From NCBI GenBank assembly GCA_964430565.1, contig CAYSFD010000008.1, positions 1-57,243 on the forward strand: DNA of 57,243 nucleotides, read 5' to 3'. The translations under genes and the position numbers were made by a program. The notes below the pieces were generated by a model. That model had not been told where the DNA came from and did no database searches. It was given only the letters and a program-made list of their open reading frames with translations. Positions 49,378 through 57,243 of the stretch are shown in pieces. The stretch is from VBDM01 sp964430565 (GTDB taxonomy: Bacteria; Pseudomonadota; Gammaproteobacteria; Burkholderiales; SG8-39). Positions within the stretch are counted from its first letter, which is position 1, and each line of letters begins with the position of its first letter.

Positions 49378-51234
49378 ATGGCGCTGCTGCAGATCTCCGA
49401 GCCCGGACAGTCGCCGGCCCCGCACGAGCACCGGCGGGCCGTCGGCATCGATCTGGGCACGACCAATTCGCTGGTAGCGACGGTGCGCAACGGCATCGCA
49501 GTCGTGCTCAATGACCATGAGGGGCATGGCTTGCTTCCTTCTGTCGTTCGCTACCTACGGGACGGACGCACGATGATCGGCCGGGAGGCCGATCAGGCGC
49601 GCGATCCCAAGAACACCATCGTATCGGTGAAGCGCTTCATGGGCCGTGGGCTGAAGGACGTCGTTCACGTGGAAAACAGCCCTTACGATTTCCTCGATAC
49701 GCCCGGGATGGTGCAAATCCGCACCGTCGCAGGCTTGAAGAGTCCGGTCGAGGTCTCCGCGGAAATACTCAGGGCATTGCGCGCGCGAGCCGAAGAGTCA
49801 CTGGGCGGTGAGCTCACGGGAGCGATCATTACGGTCCCCGCGTATTTCGACGACGCACAGCGCCAAGCCACAAAGGACGCGGGAAAGCTTGCGGGCCTGA
49901 ACGTGCTGCGGCTCTTGAATGAGCCGACCGCGGCGGCGATCGCCTACGGCCTGGACAACGCCGCGGAGGGTATTTACGCGATTTACGATCTGGGCGGCGG
50001 TACCTTCGACATTTCGATCCTGAGGCTTTCGAAGGGCGTGTTCGAGGTAATGGCGACCAACGGTGACGCCGCGCTCGGCGGCGATGATTTCGACCACAGA
50101 CTGTTCTGCTGGGTGGTCGAGCGCGCCAAACTCGCGCCGCTCTCGCCCGAGGACACCCGCTTGCTGCTGATCCGGTCGAGGGACGCCAAGGAACTCCTGA
50201 CATCTCATGCCGAAGCGCGCATCACCGCCTCGCTCGAGAGCGGCGAGGTGGTTGACATGACCGTCACACAGAAGGATTTCCAGGATATGACCCGGCCCCT
50301 GGTCGGGAAGACGCTGGGGCCCGCGCGCAAGGCGCTGCGCGACGCTGCGCTCGACGTCGCCGATGTGAAGGGCGTGGTGATGGTCGGCGGCGCAACCCGT
50401 ATGCCGCACGTGCAGCAATCGGTCGCCGAATTGTTCCGCCAGACTCCGCTCACCAACCTCGACCCGGACAAGGTCGTGGCGCTCGGCGCCGCGATTCAGG
50501 CCAATGTCCTCGCCGGCAACAGGGCTTCCGGGGACGACTGGCTTCTGCTCGATGTGATCCCGCTTTCGCTCGGCGTCGAGACTATGGGTGGCCTCGCGGA
50601 AAGAGTTATTCCCCGCAATTCCACGATCCCCGCGGCGCGCGCGCAGGAGTTCACCACCTACAAGGACGGCCAGACGGCGATGAGCATCCACGTGGTGCAG
50701 GGCGAGCGCGAGCTCGTCTCCGACTGCCGCTCCCTCGCAAGGTTCGAATTGCGCGGAATTCCGCCGATGGTCGCCGGTGCTGCGCGCGTCCGCGTCACTT
50801 TCCAGGTGGACGCCGACGGCCTGCTCTCGGTTGCGGCGCGCGAAGCGACGACCGGCGTCGAGGCTGCAATCGCGGTCAAGCCTTCCTACGGGCTCACCGA
50901 CGAGCAGATCACGCAGATGCTGAGGGACTCCTTCGATCACGCCAAAGAGGACGTGCACTTGCGTGCCTTGAAGGAACAGCAGGTCGAAGGCGGACGGATG
51001 ATCGAGGCGACGGAGGCAGCGCTGCGCGAGGATGCCGATCTTCTCTCGGCGGAGGAGCTGGCGACGGTGCGCGCGGAGCTGGAGGCGTTGCGCAAGACGC
51101 TATCCTGCACCGATCATCGCACCATAAAATCGGCCGTCGAACGCGTCAACCGCGCCACGGAAGCGTTCGCCGGGCGGCGCATGGATCGATCCATCAGGCG
51201 CGCGCTCGCCGGCAGGAAAGTCGAGAGCCTCTGA
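49378..51234 (+). CDS. hscA: Hsp70-type Fe-S chaperone HscA
   Basis: 618 residues. GIDLGTTNSLVATVRNG (phosphate loop), IIYDLGGGTFDISIL-type motif (IYDLGGGTFD) near residue 200 and VVMVGGATRMPHVQ near 335 define the Hsp70 ATPase; a substrate domain follows. HscA binds the LPPVK motif of IscU and promotes cluster transfer. It is the sixth gene of the cluster and is followed by fdx after 3 bp. Confidence 0.97.
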   Translation: MALLQISEPGQSPAPHEHRRAVGIDLGTTNSLVATVRNGIAVVLNDHEGHGLLPSVVRYLRDGRTMIGREADQARDPKNTIVSVKRFMGRGLKDVVHVENSPYDFLDTPGMVQIRTVAGLKSPVEVSAEILRALRARAEESLGGELTGAIITVPAYFDDAQRQATKDAGKLAGLNVLRLLNEPTAAAIAYGLDNAAEGIYAIYDLGGGTFDISILRLSKGVFEVMATNGDAALGGDDFDHRLFCWVVERAKLAPLSPEDTRLLLIRSRDAKELLTSHAEARITASLESGEVVDMTVTQKDFQDMTRPLVGKTLGPARKALRDAALDVADVKGVVMVGGATRMPHVQQSVAELFRQTPLTNLDPDKVVALGAAIQANVLAGNRASGDDWLLLDVIPLSLGVETMGGLAERVIPRNSTIPAARAQEFTTYKDGQTAMSIHVVQGERELVSDCRSLARFELRGIPPMVAGAARVRVTFQVDADGLLSVAAREATTGVEAAIAVKPSYGLTDEQITQMLRDSFDHAKEDVHLRALKEQQVEGGRMIEATEAALREDADLLSAEELATVRAELEALRKTLSCTDHRTIKSAVERVNRATEAFAGRRMDRSIRRALAGRKVESL

Positions 51235-51237
51235 TCC

Positions 51238-51576
51238 ATGCCGCAGATCATCGTTCTCCCGCACGAAGAGTTGTGCCCCGGCGGCACAGTCATCCAGGCA
51301 AAGTTGGGCGTATCCCTTTGCGACAACCTGCTGCAGAACGGTATCGAGATCGAGCACGCCTGTGAGAAGTCCTGCGCCTGCACCACCTGCCACGTAATCG
51401 TGCGCGAAGGCTTCGATACGCTCGATCCGTCAGAGGAAAAGGAGGACGATCTGCTCGACAAGGCCTGGGGGCTGGAGCCGAACTCGCGGCTTTCCTGCCA
51501 GGCGCTCGTCAAGGACAGCGATCTCACGATCGAAATCCCGAAATACACCATCAACATGGTGAAGGAAATCAAGTAG
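51238..51576 (+). CDS. fdx: [2Fe-2S] ferredoxin of the isc cluster
   Basis: 112 residues. IEHACEKSCACTTCHVIV provides three cysteine ligands and LSCQALV the fourth, the adrenodoxin-type arrangement. It gives electrons for cluster assembly on IscU. It lies 3 bp after hscA and 16 bp before iscX. Confidence 0.96.
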   Translation: MPQIIVLPHEELCPGGTVIQAKLGVSLCDNLLQNGIEIEHACEKSCACTTCHVIVREGFDTLDPSEEKEDDLLDKAWGLEPNSRLSCQALVKDSDLTIEIPKYTINMVKEIK

Positions 51577-51592
51577 GCATCGGGGGCTGAAC

Positions 51593-51784
51593 ATGAAATG
51601 GACCGATACGCTTGACATCGCGATAGCCCTCTCGGAGAAGCACTCCGACGTGGATCCCTTGTCGGTGCGCTTCACCGACCTGTCCAAGTGGGTGCAGGAG
51701 TTGGACGGCTTCGACGACGATCCGGGCCGCTGCGGCGAGAAGATCCTCGAAGCGATCCAAATGGCCTGGATCGACGAGGTTTAA
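51593..51784 (+). CDS. iscX: IscX (YfhJ) Fe-S assembly adaptor
   Basis: 63 residues. WTDTLDIAIALSEKHSDVDPLSVRFTDLSKWVQELDGFDDDPGRCGEKILEAIQMAWIDE matches IscX throughout as an acidic helical protein. It binds IscS and regulates iron and sulfur supply. Last gene of the cluster; the next gene converges on it. The 51-base gap contains a 6-bp TGCGGC/GCCGCA hairpin. Confidence 0.95.
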   Translation: MKWTDTLDIAIALSEKHSDVDPLSVRFTDLSKWVQELDGFDDDPGRCGEKILEAIQMAWIDEV

Positions 51785-51835
51785 GTAACGGTGCGGCGCT
51801 TGCCGCAGTCCGACCGTTCGGCCGCTAAGGCCTCG

Positions 51836-52108
51836 TCACCCGCGCCGTCTGGGTTCGCGCAGGGCCGGGTTGAGCTTGTCGATATCGGTCTTAACCTGCT
51901 CGCGACTGCGCTCGTAGATGAGCTCCCGCCCTCTCACGCTGCCGGCATAGGACAGGCCCATACGAGTCGGAGTCAGCTCGCATTTGACGTTGTGGATGCC
52001 TTCGCCGAGCACCACCTCGATCCGGTCGGCCCGCTTGCTGTACACGACGACGTCCAGGGTCTGCCCTGTTTCGGTCACGCGCACCTTGATCTTCTCTGCG
52101 ATCGTCAT
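51836..52108 (-). CDS. hypothetical small soluble protein
   Basis: 90 residues. TIAEKIKVRVTETGQTLDVVVYSKRADRIEVVLGEGIHNVKCELTPT is a beta-rich pattern, ending in a basic helix. Similar short proteins of unknown function are encoded near other betaproteobacterial genes. The start is uncertain: ATG at 52108 or 52123, neither with a clear ribosome site. Transcribed divergently from the flavin monooxygenase gene. Confidence 0.55.
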   Translation of the reverse strand: MTIAEKIKVRVTETGQTLDVVVYSKRADRIEVVLGEGIHNVKCELTPTRMGLSYAGSVRGRELIYERSREQVKTDIDKLNPALREPRRRG

Positions 52109-52131
52109 GGGAACCGGCAGCATAAGGCAAA

Positions 52132-53775
52132 ATGCGCCCCATGGACACGCAGGTACTCGTTGTCGGCGGCGGGCCGGTCGGGCTCACCCTCGCCATCGAC
52201 CTCGGCAAGCGCGGCGTGCGCTGCACGCTGATCGAGCAGAAGGACGCGCCGCAGTTCCTTCCCAAGATGGAGCGCTGCAACGCGCGCACCATGGAAATCT
52301 TCCGGCGCATGGGCATCGCCGACAAGGTGCGCGCCGCAGGGCTGCGCGCCGATGTCCCGATGGATGTGTTCATCATCCTGTCGCTGGCTGAGCCGCCGCT
52401 CGTGCACCAGCGCTACCCTTCGGTGGAAAAGGCGCGCGCCGAGATCCGCGCCTGCAACGACGGCAGCATGCCGCTCGAGCCCTACCAGCTCATTTCGCAA
52501 TATACGCTCGAGCCGCTGCTGAAGTCGATCGCCGAGGCGCTGCCCTGCGTCACCGTGCGCTACGGGTGCCGACTGGAATCCTTCACGCAGGACGAATCGG
52601 GCGTCACCGCGCAGGTGAAGAATGCGGATGGCGCGGGTCGGACGAGCAGCGGTGCGATCCGCGCGTCGTACCTCGTCGGCTGCGACGGCGGATCGAGCAC
52701 GGTGCGCAAGCAACTGGGCATTAAGCTGCGTGGCGAAGCCAATCTGCTCGAGTTTCGTCAGGCGCTGTACCGCTGCGACGAGCTGTTCGATCGAATTCCC
52801 ATCGGCAAGGGCCCCGGCAGGGGCCGGCATTATCACGTCGCCGACGGAAACAGCACCTTCCTCATCATGCAGGACTCGACGCGCCACTTCACACTGCACT
52901 CGGTGGTCGAGCGCGACGAGGACATGAAGGCGATGTTCGAGCGCACCGTCGCGATTCCCGTGAAGTACGAAATGCTCACCTGCGCTCCGTGGCGGCAAAA
53001 CCTGCTGCTTGCGGACCGCTATCGGGAAGGCCGCGTGTTCCTCGCCGGGGATGCCGTGCACCTGGTGATCCCGACCGGCGGCCTGGGAATGAACTCCGGC
53101 GTCGGCGACGCGATCGATCTTTCCTGGAAGCTTGCGGCGACGCTGCAGGGCTGGGGCGGGCCGGCGCTGCTCGATTCCTACGAATTCGAACGGCGGCAGA
53201 TCGGGGACCGCAACGTCGGCGCTTCGCGCTACGCTTCGCTCGGACGGCGCAAATGGCGCGCGCAATACCGGCCCAACATCCGCGACGACACGCCGGAGGG
53301 CGTCGCCACGCGCGAGAACCTCGTGCGCGTCGCGAGCGTCGAACAGCCCAAGTCAAACGAGATGATCGGCGCCGAGCTCGGCTACCGCTACGTGAATTCG
53401 CCCGTCGTCTGCGACATTCCCGGCGGGCCCGAACATCTCTTTCGCACCTACGAGCCGACCACGTGGCCGGGCGCGCGCCTGCCGCACGTATGGCTCGCCG
53501 ACGGCTCGCCGATGCAGGACCGCGTTCCGTTCGAGGGCTGCACGCTGCTGCGCCTGGGCCGCACCCGGGCCGACACCTCGGCGCTGGAGGAAGCGTTGCG
53601 CGCCTGCGGCGCGCCGCTCACGGTGCTTGAACTACCGGACGACGCGCCGAGGCAGGTGTACGGCCACGACCTTTTGCTGCTCAGGCCCGACCTGCACGTC
53701 GTGTGGCGCGGCAACCGGCCGCCGGAAGACGCGCGCGAAGTCGCGGCGGTGGCGACGGGGCAGGGGGAAGGGTGA
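52132..53775 (+). CDS. FAD-dependent aromatic monooxygenase-like protein
   Basis: 547 residues. VLVVGGGPVGLTLAIDL is the FAD Rossmann motif, GCDGGSSTVRKQLG near residue 183 the DG motif, and FLAGDAVHLVIPTGGLGMNSGVGDAIDLSWKL near 303 the GD motif, as in PheA/TfdB/MhpA-type hydroxylases. A thioredoxin-like C-terminal region follows. It should hydroxylate an aromatic compound with NAD(P)H and oxygen; substrate unknown. ATG 52132 has AAGG at a suitable distance. Confidence 0.85.
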   Translation: MRPMDTQVLVVGGGPVGLTLAIDLGKRGVRCTLIEQKDAPQFLPKMERCNARTMEIFRRMGIADKVRAAGLRADVPMDVFIILSLAEPPLVHQRYPSVEKARAEIRACNDGSMPLEPYQLISQYTLEPLLKSIAEALPCVTVRYGCRLESFTQDESGVTAQVKNADGAGRTSSGAIRASYLVGCDGGSSTVRKQLGIKLRGEANLLEFRQALYRCDELFDRIPIGKGPGRGRHYHVADGNSTFLIMQDSTRHFTLHSVVERDEDMKAMFERTVAIPVKYEMLTCAPWRQNLLLADRYREGRVFLAGDAVHLVIPTGGLGMNSGVGDAIDLSWKLAATLQGWGGPALLDSYEFERRQIGDRNVGASRYASLGRRKWRAQYRPNIRDDTPEGVATRENLVRVASVEQPKSNEMIGAELGYRYVNSPVVCDIPGGPEHLFRTYEPTTWPGARLPHVWLADGSPMQDRVPFEGCTLLRLGRTRADTSALEEALRACGAPLTVLELPDDAPRQVYGHDLLLLRPDLHVVWRGNRPPEDAREVAAVATGQGEG

Positions 53776-53835
53776 GCGCAGGCCGCAACGTTAATCTATA
53801 CTGCGCGCGCCTTTCCCTTACATAGGAGCTGACTC

Positions 53836-54342
53836 GTGCTTCAAAAATACTTGCTGATTTCCGGCGCCTGCCTGGTTCTTCTTTTCGGTTGCGCCACGCG
53901 CCAGACAACCGACGCGCCGTCCCCTGCCGCTTCTCAACCCGCACCCAGCGCGAAAGCCGAGCCTGCCCCGGCACCCAGCGCGAAAGCCAAGCCCGCCCCG
54001 GCGCCGGGGAGAACAGACGGACGGCAAGTGAAATCCAAGGACGGCAAGATCAGCGGGGAGATTTTCGGCACGCCTGCCGCCAAGAGCAAGTTTGCGCAAG
54101 TGGAAATCGGCATGAGCAGGACCCGGGTCGAGAAATTGATTGGAGGGCCCGACGATTCGGAGACTCATATCACGGGCAGATCTTTCCAGCCGTTTTATTT
54201 CGGTGGTGATACGCAGCGTTATCAGGCCTTTTACAAGGGCGAGGGCCAGTTGACCTATTCCAACAGCAGCATGCGCAGCGCTCCGGAGACGCTGATCATC
54301 ATATCGGTCGACCGCAAGGCTACCGGTCTCTCCCGCCGCTGA
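53836..54342 (+). CDS. lipoprotein with Pro/Ala/Lys repeat linker and BamE-like domain
   Basis: 168 residues, GTG start with AGGAG upstream. The signal peptide ends at LLFGCA. A linker holds two near-identical copies of PAPSAKAEPA/PAPSAKAKPA. The C-terminal half has FAQVEIGMSRTRVEKLIGGPDD, the small BamE/SmpA-like pattern also seen in the lipoprotein at the left edge. It is probably membrane-anchored on the periplasmic side. Function unknown. Confidence 0.6.
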   Translation: MLQKYLLISGACLVLLFGCATRQTTDAPSPAASQPAPSAKAEPAPAPSAKAKPAPAPGRTDGRQVKSKDGKISGEIFGTPAAKSKFAQVEIGMSRTRVEKLIGGPDDSETHITGRSFQPFYFGGDTQRYQAFYKGEGQLTYSNSSMRSAPETLIIISVDRKATGLSRR

Positions 54343-54388
54343 CTTTCTATCTGGCGAACCAAAGATTCCCGGGGAGCCACAACCAGCA

Positions 54389-54412
54389 GGGGCATCAGGC
54401 TGCCCCGTTCTT
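54389..54412 (+). terminator. intrinsic terminator after the lipoprotein gene
   Basis: GGGGCA at 54389 pairs with TGCCCC at 54401 around a six-base loop and is followed by GTTCTT. It lies 46 bases after the stop codon. Confidence 0.5.
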
Positions 54413-54423
54413 AGCGCCCGCGT

Positions 54424-54446
54424 GCACTCGTCGGCACGACGAGTGC
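54424..54446. terminator. 10-bp hairpin after the small cysteine-rich gene
   Basis: GCACTCGTCG at 54424 pairs perfectly with CGACGAGTGC at 54437, loop GCA. It lies just beyond the stop codon of the leftward gene; no T-run follows on either strand. Confidence 0.45.
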
Positions 54447-54450
54447 CGTA

Positions 54451-54606
54451 TTACTTCATCTTCTTTTCGTCGCGCTTTGTCTTGTCGGCTTGCTGCGGCG
54501 TTTCGTCCGGCTTGCTGTAGTCGCCGATGACGCTTTTCAGCGGACAGACTGTGAATGCCGGACATTTCCTGCATCCGACTGCTATTGCGACGGGACATAA
54601 GGTCAT
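54451..54606 (-). CDS. small cysteine-rich protein, 51 residues
   Basis: This short gene reads MTLCPVAIAVGCRKCPAF, then TVCPLKSVIGDY and a charged tail (KTKRDEKKMK). Four cysteines are spaced C-x7-C-x2-C-x5-C within the first 25 residues, fitting a metal or Fe-S site. AGGAGA lies six bases before the ATG. A competing overlapping frame (54395-54598) has no ribosome site and arginine-rich content. Similar short cysteine proteins appear in other betaproteobacteria without known function. Confidence 0.65.
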   Translation of the reverse strand: MTLCPVAIAVGCRKCPAFTVCPLKSVIGDYSKPDETPQQADKTKRDEKKMK

Positions 54607-54700
54607 CTCATTTCTCCTCTAGGCAGCGGTTGCGCAACAGCCGTCAGACTACTCCCAACGTAGAGACGGGCGCAACACGCGCGCCTGGGGCTTCAAAGAG

Positions 54701-55738
54701 CTAGAGAGCGGCTGCCAATTCCAGCGTAAGCCGGGCCGCCGGTACTTCTTTGCATCCGCTGGCATTCTGACCGGACCAAAGCGGAGAGAAATCACCCGAG
54801 CCTTCGCTCTCGGCTCTGGCGCGCAAGGGGGCGATGGCCGAGGTGGCCAGGGGAAACGCAGGCGCGGCGCTGCAGATGGGCCCGAGCTCCTTCATTACAT
54901 GGTTCATGATTCCGCGGGCGGGGCGGCCCGTGAAAAGGTTGGTGAGCGCGGTGTGGCGCGCGGCCTCGCTCTTCAGCGCTGCGCGATGCACCGTGCTGGT
55001 GGTGGCTTCCGGGCAAAGCATGTAGGCCGTTCCGATCTGCACGCCGGCCGCGCCCAGCGCCATGGCCGCCGCGGCGCCCTGCGCATCGGCGATGCCGCCG
55101 GCGGCGATGACCGGGAGCTTCACCGCGCGCACGATCTGCGGCAACAGCGCGAACGTGCCGACCTGGGTGCTCAGATCGTCCGACAGGAAAATGCCGCGAT
55201 GCCCGCCGGCCTCCAGGCCTTGCGCGATGACGGCGTCGACCCCGTGCGCTTCGAGCCAGAGCGCTTCCTCAACGGTGGTCGCCGAAGAGAGCACCTTCGC
55301 GCCCCAAGTTTTGACTCGTGCCAGCAATTCCGCCGATGGCAAACCGAAATGAAAGCTCACCACGGGCGGCTTGAATTCGCCGAGCACGTCGGCGGCTTCG
55401 GCACTGAAGGGTGAGCGTCCCGGCCCGGCGGGAATGATCGCCGGATCGATTCCATACTTCCTGTAGAAAGGCGAAAGCGCCGCCCGCCAGACCGCCTCGC
55501 GCTTGGCATCCGGCGTGGGGGGAGTGTGGCAAAAGAAGTTCACGTTGTAAGGTCTACTGGTCCGCGCTCTGATTTTCGCGAGCTCATCGCGTATAGCGTC
55601 GAGGCTGAGCGTGGCGCAAGGCAGCGAGCCGAGACCGCCCGCATTGGATACCGCCACCGCCAGCGCGCTGCCTTGCACACCCGCCATGGGCGCCTGAATG
55701 ATCGGGAAGTCGATGCCGAGGAGCTGGGGCAGCTTCAT
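54701..55738 (-). CDS. nitronate monooxygenase-like flavoprotein
   Basis: 345 residues, TIM barrel. FPIIQAPMAGVQGSALAVAVSNAGGLGSL at the start, GLEAGGHRG near residue 193, and VIAAGGIADAQGAAAAMALGAAGVQIGTAYM near 220 are the NPD/2-nitropropane dioxygenase motifs for FMN binding; His in EAGGHRG is the catalytic-type residue. It may detoxify nitronates or act in fatty-acid or aromatic metabolism. Some relatives are enoyl reductases (FabK), but the sequence fits the nitronate group. Confidence 0.85.
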   Translation of the reverse strand: MKLPQLLGIDFPIIQAPMAGVQGSALAVAVSNAGGLGSLPCATLSLDAIRDELAKIRARTSRPYNVNFFCHTPPTPDAKREAVWRAALSPFYRKYGIDPAIIPAGPGRSPFSAEAADVLGEFKPPVVSFHFGLPSAELLARVKTWGAKVLSSATTVEEALWLEAHGVDAVIAQGLEAGGHRGIFLSDDLSTQVGTFALLPQIVRAVKLPVIAAGGIADAQGAAAAMALGAAGVQIGTAYMLCPEATTSTVHRAALKSEAARHTALTNLFTGRPARGIMNHVMKELGPICSAAPAFPLATSAIAPLRARAESEGSGDFSPLWSGQNASGCKEVPAARLTLELAAAL

Positions 55739-55817
55739 CGCTTGATGCGAGAGGACAGTGGAGATCTTTCCCAGATTACTCCCAACCCGGCGCTGGTGCA
55801 GGCACCGCCAGCAGCTG

Positions 55818-57243
55818 TCAGGGCTCTTTGCTTTTCCCGGCTTCCGCGAGTTTGCGGCGCCAATCGCTGCGGCGCGAGATCTGGGTAATGGCGGACAAGG
55901 TCAGCAGCCCCGCGCTTACCGCCAGCAGCACCAGTGAGATCGGGCGCTGCAGGAAGATCGCCCAGTTGCCGTCGGACATGATGAGCGACTGGCGCAGCGA
56001 CATTTCAAGGATCGGCGCGATGACCAGGCCGAGCACCAGCGGCGCCGGGTCGAATCCGAACTTCTTCAGGCCGTAGCCGACGGCGCCCATGATCAGCATG
56101 ATCCAGACGTCGATGATCGAGTTGTTGACCCCGTACACGCCGATGACGCAGAACATGATGATGAGCGGATACAGATACGCATAGGGGATGCGCAGGAGGT
56201 TCACGAACACGCCGACCAGCGGCAGGTTGAGCGCGAGCAGCATCAGATTGCCGACGTACATCGAGGCGACGAAGCCCCAGAACACGCTGGGATGATCGTT
56301 CACCAGCGTCGGTCCCGGCGGCACGCCGTGGATCAGCAGCGCCGCCATCAGCACCGCAGTCACCGGCCCGGTCGGGATGCCGAGCGCCAGCATCGGCACG
56401 AAGGAGCCGGTCGAGGCCGCGTTGTTGGCCGATTCGGGCCCGGCAACGCCGGCGACCGCGCCCTTGCCGAACTCCTCCGGTGTCTTCGACACGCGCTTCT
56501 CCAGCGCGTAGGACATGAAGCTGGAAATGATGTGGGCCGAGCCCGGAATGATGCCGATGACGAAGCCGAGCACAGAGCCGCGCGCGATCGGCAACGCGGA
56601 CGCCCGCCATTCCTCGCGGCTCGGCCACAGCTCGCGCAGCCGGGGGCGGATCACCTCGGTCGTCACCTGCCGGCTCGGCGTGGACAGGATCTCGCCGAGC
56701 CCGAACAGGCCCACCGCGACCGGCACGATGCCGATGCCGTCGCCGAGCTCGGGAATGTCGAACGAATAGCGGAAGTGGCCGCTCATCACGTCGATGCCGA
56801 TGGTGCCGAGCAGCAGTCCCAGGGCGGCCATCAGCAGCGTGCGCAGGAGCGAGCCCGTCGACATGTAGGCGAGGAAGATGAGCCCGAGTATCAGGAGCGC
56901 GGCGTATTCGGGCGGGCCGAATCCCAGCGCGAAGTCCGCGATCGGTGGCGCCACCAGCGTGAGCAGCACCACGCCGAAGGTGCCGGCGACGAACGAGCCG
57001 ACCGCGGCGATGCACAGCGCGGCGCCGGCGCGGCCCTTCTTCGCCATGGCGTTGCCGTCGATGCAGGTCATTACCGAGGCGGCTTCGCCCGGAATGCGCA
57101 ACAGAATCGAAGTGGTCGATCCGCCGTATTGCGAGCCGTAATAAATACCGGCGAGCATCACGATTGCATTGGTCGCGTTGAGACCGAAAGTGAGCGGCAG
57201 CAGGATGCTGATTCCGGCAAGCGGTCCGGTCGTGGTGCGGGTC
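55818..57243 (-). CDS. tctA: TctA-family tricarboxylate transporter membrane subunit, partial at N-terminus
   Basis: The frame stays open to the window edge (about 475 residues visible), so an ATG at 57161 is internal and the true start lies outside. GLNATNAIVMLAGIYYGSQYGGSTTSILLRIPGE, GFGPPEYAALLILGLIFLAYM, GVAGPESANNAASTGSFVPMLALGIP and NLPLVGVFVNLLRIPYAYLYP are typical TctA segments of a roughly 12-helix carrier. It works with a TctC-type binding protein and a TctB small subunit. No tctB lies downstream in the window, where the nitronate gene begins. Confidence 0.93.
   Translation of the reverse strand, partial: TRTTTGPLAGISILLPLTFGLNATNAIVMLAGIYYGSQYGGSTTSILLRIPGEAASVMTCIDGNAMAKKGRAGAALCIAAVGSFVAGTFGVVLLTLVAPPIADFALGFGPPEYAALLILGLIFLAYMSTGSLLRTLLMAALGLLLGTIGIDVMSGHFRYSFDIPELGDGIGIVPVAVGLFGLGEILSTPSRQVTTEVIRPRLRELWPSREEWRASALPIARGSVLGFVIGIIPGSAHIISSFMSYALEKRVSKTPEEFGKGAVAGVAGPESANNAASTGSFVPMLALGIPTGPVTAVLMAALLIHGVPPGPTLVNDHPSVFWGFVASMYVGNLMLLALNLPLVGVFVNLLRIPYAYLYPLIIMFCVIGVYGVNNSIIDVWIMLIMGAVGYGLKKFGFDPAPLVLGLVIAPILEMSLRQSLIMSDGNWAIFLQRPISLVLLAVSAGLLTLSAITQISRRSDWRRKLAEAGKSKEP

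Noticed and set aside
54395..54598. 67-residue leftward open frame
   Set aside because: The overlapping frame 54451-54606 has a ribosome site, patterned cysteines and better codon use.

Overview
This window looks like a chromosomal piece of a high-GC betaproteobacterium, probably from the Burkholderiales or a neighbouring order. The pointers are abundant tripartite tricarboxylate (Bug/TctC, TctA) transporters, a complete iscR-iscS-iscU-iscA-hscB-hscA-fdx-iscX cluster preceded by trmJ and cysE, a CioA-like cytochrome bd oxidase, and overall codon use. No rRNA, tRNA or CRISPR array was recognised.

Layout. Positions 1-6673 are ordinary host genes: a BamE-like lipoprotein (cut by the window edge), threonine synthase, a DUF2237 protein, a Spy-like periplasmic protein, a lipoprotein metallophosphoesterase and mutS. 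Positions about 6758-30531 form an integrated element of about 23.8 kb inserted upstream of mutS. It starts with a tyrosine recombinase and is bounded by direct 24-bp repeats (two TGCGAAACG units 12 bp apart at each end). Positions 30722-57243 are host again: TctC, a PQQ-type dehydrogenase with a dihaem cytochrome c, a beta-propeller protein, a GSU2403-type nucleotidyltransferase, cydAB, a peptide-type ABC transporter set, suhB, trmJ, cysE, the isc cluster, a flavin monooxygenase, a nitronate monooxygenase-like enzyme and a partial tctA.

The element has three parts. The left part (6757-13929) carries the integrase, a DUF2971 protein and a leftward replication/control operon: AlpA-like regulator, split primase (a CHC2 zinc-finger protein and a TOPRIM-DUF3987 protein) and three unknown proteins. 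It has no conjugation or virion genes, so it resembles a non-conjugative integrative element or phage-satellite-like island. The middle part (14315-28129) is defence cargo: a HEPN RNase-like protein paired with a DUF262 protein, then a divergent block. In that block two unrecognised genes (16215-18193) face a ribbon-helix-helix regulator followed by DUF499 ATPase, DUF3780, DUF1156 DNA methyltransferase and a PLD/SNF2 helicase. The last four genes overlap or nearly touch and look like one modification-dependent anti-phage machine related to BREX and DISARM, but no PglZ or DUF1998 partner was recognised. The right part (28130-30531) is a gene-poor kilobase with a lone integron attC-like site, a protein made of two fused HU domains, and a NYN-domain RNase gene whose leader contains a terminator hairpin.

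How it fits together: the HEPN/DUF262 pair and the DUF499-DUF3780-DUF1156-helicase operon would protect the host against phage or plasmid DNA, while the integrase and primase module moves and possibly replicates the island. On the host side, two sites matching the IscR type-1 consensus precede iscR, and a hairpin terminator lies between iscA and hscB, suggesting that cluster is tuned at two levels. All functional statements come from reading motifs and gene order; no database search was run.
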